Shown: in pieces, positions 22,281 through 24,307 of the stretch
Layout of the letters: every line of letters starts with the position of its first letter
Position numbering within the stretch: the stretch's first letter is position 1
Assembly (NCBI GenBank): GCA_023417665.1
Contig: JAEZFA010000161.1
Span: forward strand, 1-24,307
From: Pseudomonadota bacterium
GTDB lineage: Bacteria > Pseudomonadota > Alphaproteobacteria > Rhizobiales > Xanthobacteraceae
Direction of reading: 5' to 3'
Length of the DNA stretch: 24,307 nucleotides
Notes under the pieces: model-generated
Told to the model about the DNA's origin: nothing
Seen by the model: the letters and a program-made list of their open reading frames with translations, nothing else
The model's database searches: none
Position numbers and translations under genes: made by a program

Positions 22281-23894
22281 ATGAAGTTCTCATGGGCGAT
22301 CTTGCGAAGACTCGCCGCTGCTATCGCGCTGCTCTTTGTCTTGCTGCCGCAAGCCGCGACCGCGGGTCCGTTCGAGGACGCGCTTCAGAAGTTCGTAAGT
22401 GACTCCTTTGCCGATACCGCCGACGCGATCTCCGCGATTGCAGCGAGCGGCCATCCCGACGCGGAAGCGGTGATCTCCGGCATCTCCTCCCGTCGCGTGC
22501 TGTTCGATCCCGCGACCAAGACCGTTTATCTGCGCGACAGCGCCGGCAAGCTGAAGAATCTCGTGACCGGCGCCATCGAAACAAATGCGCCCGAAGGACT
22601 GAAAGCGGTCCGTCAGAACAATCGCGTCCGCACCAGCGTTGACGCGGCACTCGGTACCCTGCGCCTGTTCTCGAAAGACGCGAACCGGCGCCTTGAAGCT
22701 GCGAGCTCGGTGTTCAAGTCGCGCGACGCGGAGTCGCTAAAACTCGTCGAGGCCGCGCTCGCGAAGGAGACGGATCCCAAGGTCAGGAAAGTGCTGGCCG
22801 AAGCGCGCGCCGCGATCCTGATCGTGGCTCCCGGTACCGCCGAGAAAGACCGGATCGAGGCGATTCAGTTGATGGGCGCAAAGGGCGATCAGGATGCGCT
22901 TTCGCTTCTGCGCTCGGTGCCCGCCGACGCCTCGCCGGATGTGAAGGCGGCGACGGCATCCGCGATTTCCGCAGTCGAGCGCTCGCTCGCTTTCTGGGAA
23001 GTGGGCCAGAACGTCTGGTACGGGCTTTCGCTCGGCTCGGTGCTCTTGCTGGCTGCGATCGGCCTTGCGATCACCTTCGGCGTCATGGGCGTCATCAACA
23101 TGGCCCATGGCGAGATGGTGATGATCGGCGCCTATGTCACCTTCGTCGTGCAGGAGGTGATCCGGCAGAACTATCCCGGCCTGTTCGACTATTCGCTTGC
23201 GATCGCCTTGCCGCTCGCCTTTCTCATCGCGGGCTTTATCGGCGTCTTGATCGAGCGCGGCATTATTCGCTTTCTCTATGGCCGTCCGCTGGAAACGCTG
23301 CTCGCGACCTGGGGACTTTCGCTCATTCTCCAGCAGGCCGTGCGTACCGCGTTCGGCCCGACCAATCGCGAAGTGGGAGCGCCGAGCTGGATGTCCGGCG
23401 CGTTCGAGCTTGGCGGTCTTTCGATCACCTATAACCGGCTCTGGATCATCGTTTTCTCGATGACGGTCTTCATCGCGCTCCTGTTCGTGCTGCGCTACAC
23501 GCGCTTCGGCCTTGAGATGCGTGCGGTGACGCAGAACCGCCGCATGGCCTCGTCCATGGGCATCAAGACCAGCTATGTCGATGCGCTGACCTTCGGGCTC
23601 GGCTCGGGCATTGCGGGGATCGCGGGCGTTGCGCTCTCGCAGATCGACAACGTCTCGCCCAATCTGGGGCAGGGCTACATCATCGACAGCTTCCTCGTGG
23701 TCGTCTTCGGCGGCGTCGGCAACCTGTTCGGTACGCTGATTGCCGCGCTTTCGCTGGGGATCGCGAACAAGTTTCTCGAACCCTTCGCCGGCGCGGTGCT
23801 CGGCAAGATCGTGATTCTGGTGCTGATTATCATCTTCATCCAGAAGAAACCGCGCGGGCTGTTCGCGCTCAAGGGCAGGGCGGTGGAAGCGTGA
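22281..23894 (+). CDS. urtB: Urea ABC transporter permease UrtB with long N-terminal domain
   Basis: LivH-type inner-membrane permease of the urea importer, 537 residues. Residues 1-28 look like a signal sequence (cut near ATAG), followed by about 210 residues of helical, HEAT-like repeat sequence placed outside the membrane (e.g. 150-180 and 190-235). The permease proper starts near residue 245 and has NMAHGEMVMIGAY, LLATWGLSLILQQ, LRYTRFGLEMRAVTQN and VVVFGGVGNLFGT, all typical of UrtB. ATG 22281 has AAGG upstream. Its stop overlaps the urtC start (GTGA), so they are translationally coupled. The long N-terminal domain is usual for proteobacterial UrtB but absent from shorter forms. Confidence 0.94.
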   Translation: MKFSWAILRRLAAAIALLFVLLPQAATAGPFEDALQKFVSDSFADTADAISAIAASGHPDAEAVISGISSRRVLFDPATKTVYLRDSAGKLKNLVTGAIETNAPEGLKAVRQNNRVRTSVDAALGTLRLFSKDANRRLEAASSVFKSRDAESLKLVEAALAKETDPKVRKVLAEARAAILIVAPGTAEKDRIEAIQLMGAKGDQDALSLLRSVPADASPDVKAATASAISAVERSLAFWEVGQNVWYGLSLGSVLLLAAIGLAITFGVMGVINMAHGEMVMIGAYVTFVVQEVIRQNYPGLFDYSLAIALPLAFLIAGFIGVLIERGIIRFLYGRPLETLLATWGLSLILQQAVRTAFGPTNREVGAPSWMSGAFELGGLSITYNRLWIIVFSMTVFIALLFVLRYTRFGLEMRAVTQNRRMASSMGIKTSYVDALTFGLGSGIAGIAGVALSQIDNVSPNLGQGYIIDSFLVVVFGGVGNLFGTLIAALSLGIANKFLEPFAGAVLGKIVILVLIIIFIQKKPRGLFALKGRAVEA

Positions 23895-24307
23895 CGCAGG
23901 GACCGCTCATTCTCCGGCTGCTCAACGGCCGCGGCAAAATCTTCGTCGGCGTGGTGCTGGCCATGGCGGTGATTGTGCCGCTGCTGAACCTGCTGCCGCC
24001 CACGAACCCGTTCCACGTCCCGACTTACGTCATGGTGCTGCTCGGGAAATATCTTTGCTATGCGCTGCTCGCGCTGTCCGTCGATCTGGTCTGGGGCTAT
24101 GCCGGAATTCTGTCGCTCGGACACGGCGCCTTCTTCGCGCTCGGCGGCTACGCCATGGGCATGTACCTGATGCGCCAGATCGGACCGCGCGGCGTCTACG
24201 CGCATCCGGTGCTGCCGGATTTCATGGTGTTCCTGAACTACAAGGAGCTGCCCTGGTTCTGGTACGGCTTCGACCAGTTCTGGTTCGCCGCGATCATGGT
24301 GATGCTG
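23891..24307 (+). CDS. urtC: Urea ABC transporter permease UrtC, 3' end cut by window
   Basis: LivM-type second permease of the urea importer; 139 residues are visible and the frame is open to the window end. A first membrane helix (about residues 14-34), then YVMVLLGKYLCYALLALSVDLVWGYAGILSLGHGAFFALGGYAMGMYLM, the characteristic LivM/UrtC segment. The GTG start at 23891 overlaps the urtB stop, with GTGGAAG just upstream. The ATPase genes urtD and urtE would be expected beyond the window. Confidence 0.93.
   Translation, partial: MTQGPLILRLLNGRGKIFVGVVLAMAVIVPLLNLLPPTNPFHVPTYVMVLLGKYLCYALLALSVDLVWGYAGILSLGHGAFFALGGYAMGMYLMRQIGPRGVYAHPVLPDFMVFLNYKELPWFWYGFDQFWFAAIMVML

Noticed and set aside
1..24307. 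Mobile element, prophage, CRISPR or defence system
   Set aside because: No transposase, integrase, tRNA-linked direct repeats, spaced repeats or defence-type genes; gene content and composition are uniform.

Overview
The window is a GC-rich (low-60s % by eye), gene-dense piece of an alphaproteobacterial chromosome. The best taxonomic clue is the minus-strand cluster at 12444-17779 (acpXL, fabZ, two KAS genes, a zinc-type dehydrogenase and an HtrB-like acyltransferase). This gene order builds the very-long-chain fatty acid of lipid A in Rhizobiales/Hyphomicrobiales. Neighbouring proteins look Bradyrhizobium/Xanthobacteraceae-like, but genus cannot be fixed from this sequence. I see no tRNA, rRNA, IS element, CRISPR array or phage gene; this is ordinary core and metabolic DNA with some informative regulatory sites.

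Layout. 1-1573 (+): end of phosphatidylserine decarboxylase (psd) followed by pssA, the two steps that make phosphatidylethanolamine. 1603-1809 (-): a small hypothetical gene. Upstream of it lies an exact CtrA-type box (TTAA-N7-TTAA). 2100-5152 (+): a complete TRAP transporter (DctQ, DctM, DctP) closed by a strong terminator. 5229-6781 (+): two short-chain dehydrogenases, the second YdfG-like, closed by a second, probably bidirectional, terminator. 6835-8980 (-): mmsA (methylmalonate-semialdehyde dehydrogenase) then a GST-like gene. 9212-10849 (+): a MotA/PomA-MotB stator pair without other flagellar genes, preceded by two near-consensus CtrA boxes. 10910-12439 (+): a single-domain rhodanese and an orphan PotF-like binding protein. 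12444-17779 (-): the lipid A very-long-chain fatty acid operon. 18023-18938 (+): a DUF2946-like Cys/His protein and a PCu(A)C copper chaperone. 19079-20698 (+): OsmC peroxidase and a class I/II aminotransferase. 20922-24307 (+): urtA, urtB and the start of urtC (urea ABC importer), behind a near-perfect sigma-54 promoter.

How parts fit. AcpXL carries the growing long acyl chain, FabF1XL elongates it, FabZ dehydrates, the dehydrogenase probably reduces, and the acyltransferase moves it to lipid A. The second KAS-like protein has lost all three catalytic residues, so it is probably a structural or chain-length partner of the first. The TRAP transporter, YdfG-like dehydrogenase and MmsA together would suit uptake and oxidation of a small hydroxy acid such as 3-hydroxypropionate or 3-hydroxyisobutyrate; this is inference. 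The urea importer behind a sigma-54 promoter fits nitrogen-limitation control, and the stator genes behind CtrA boxes fit cell-cycle control of motility in alphaproteobacteria.
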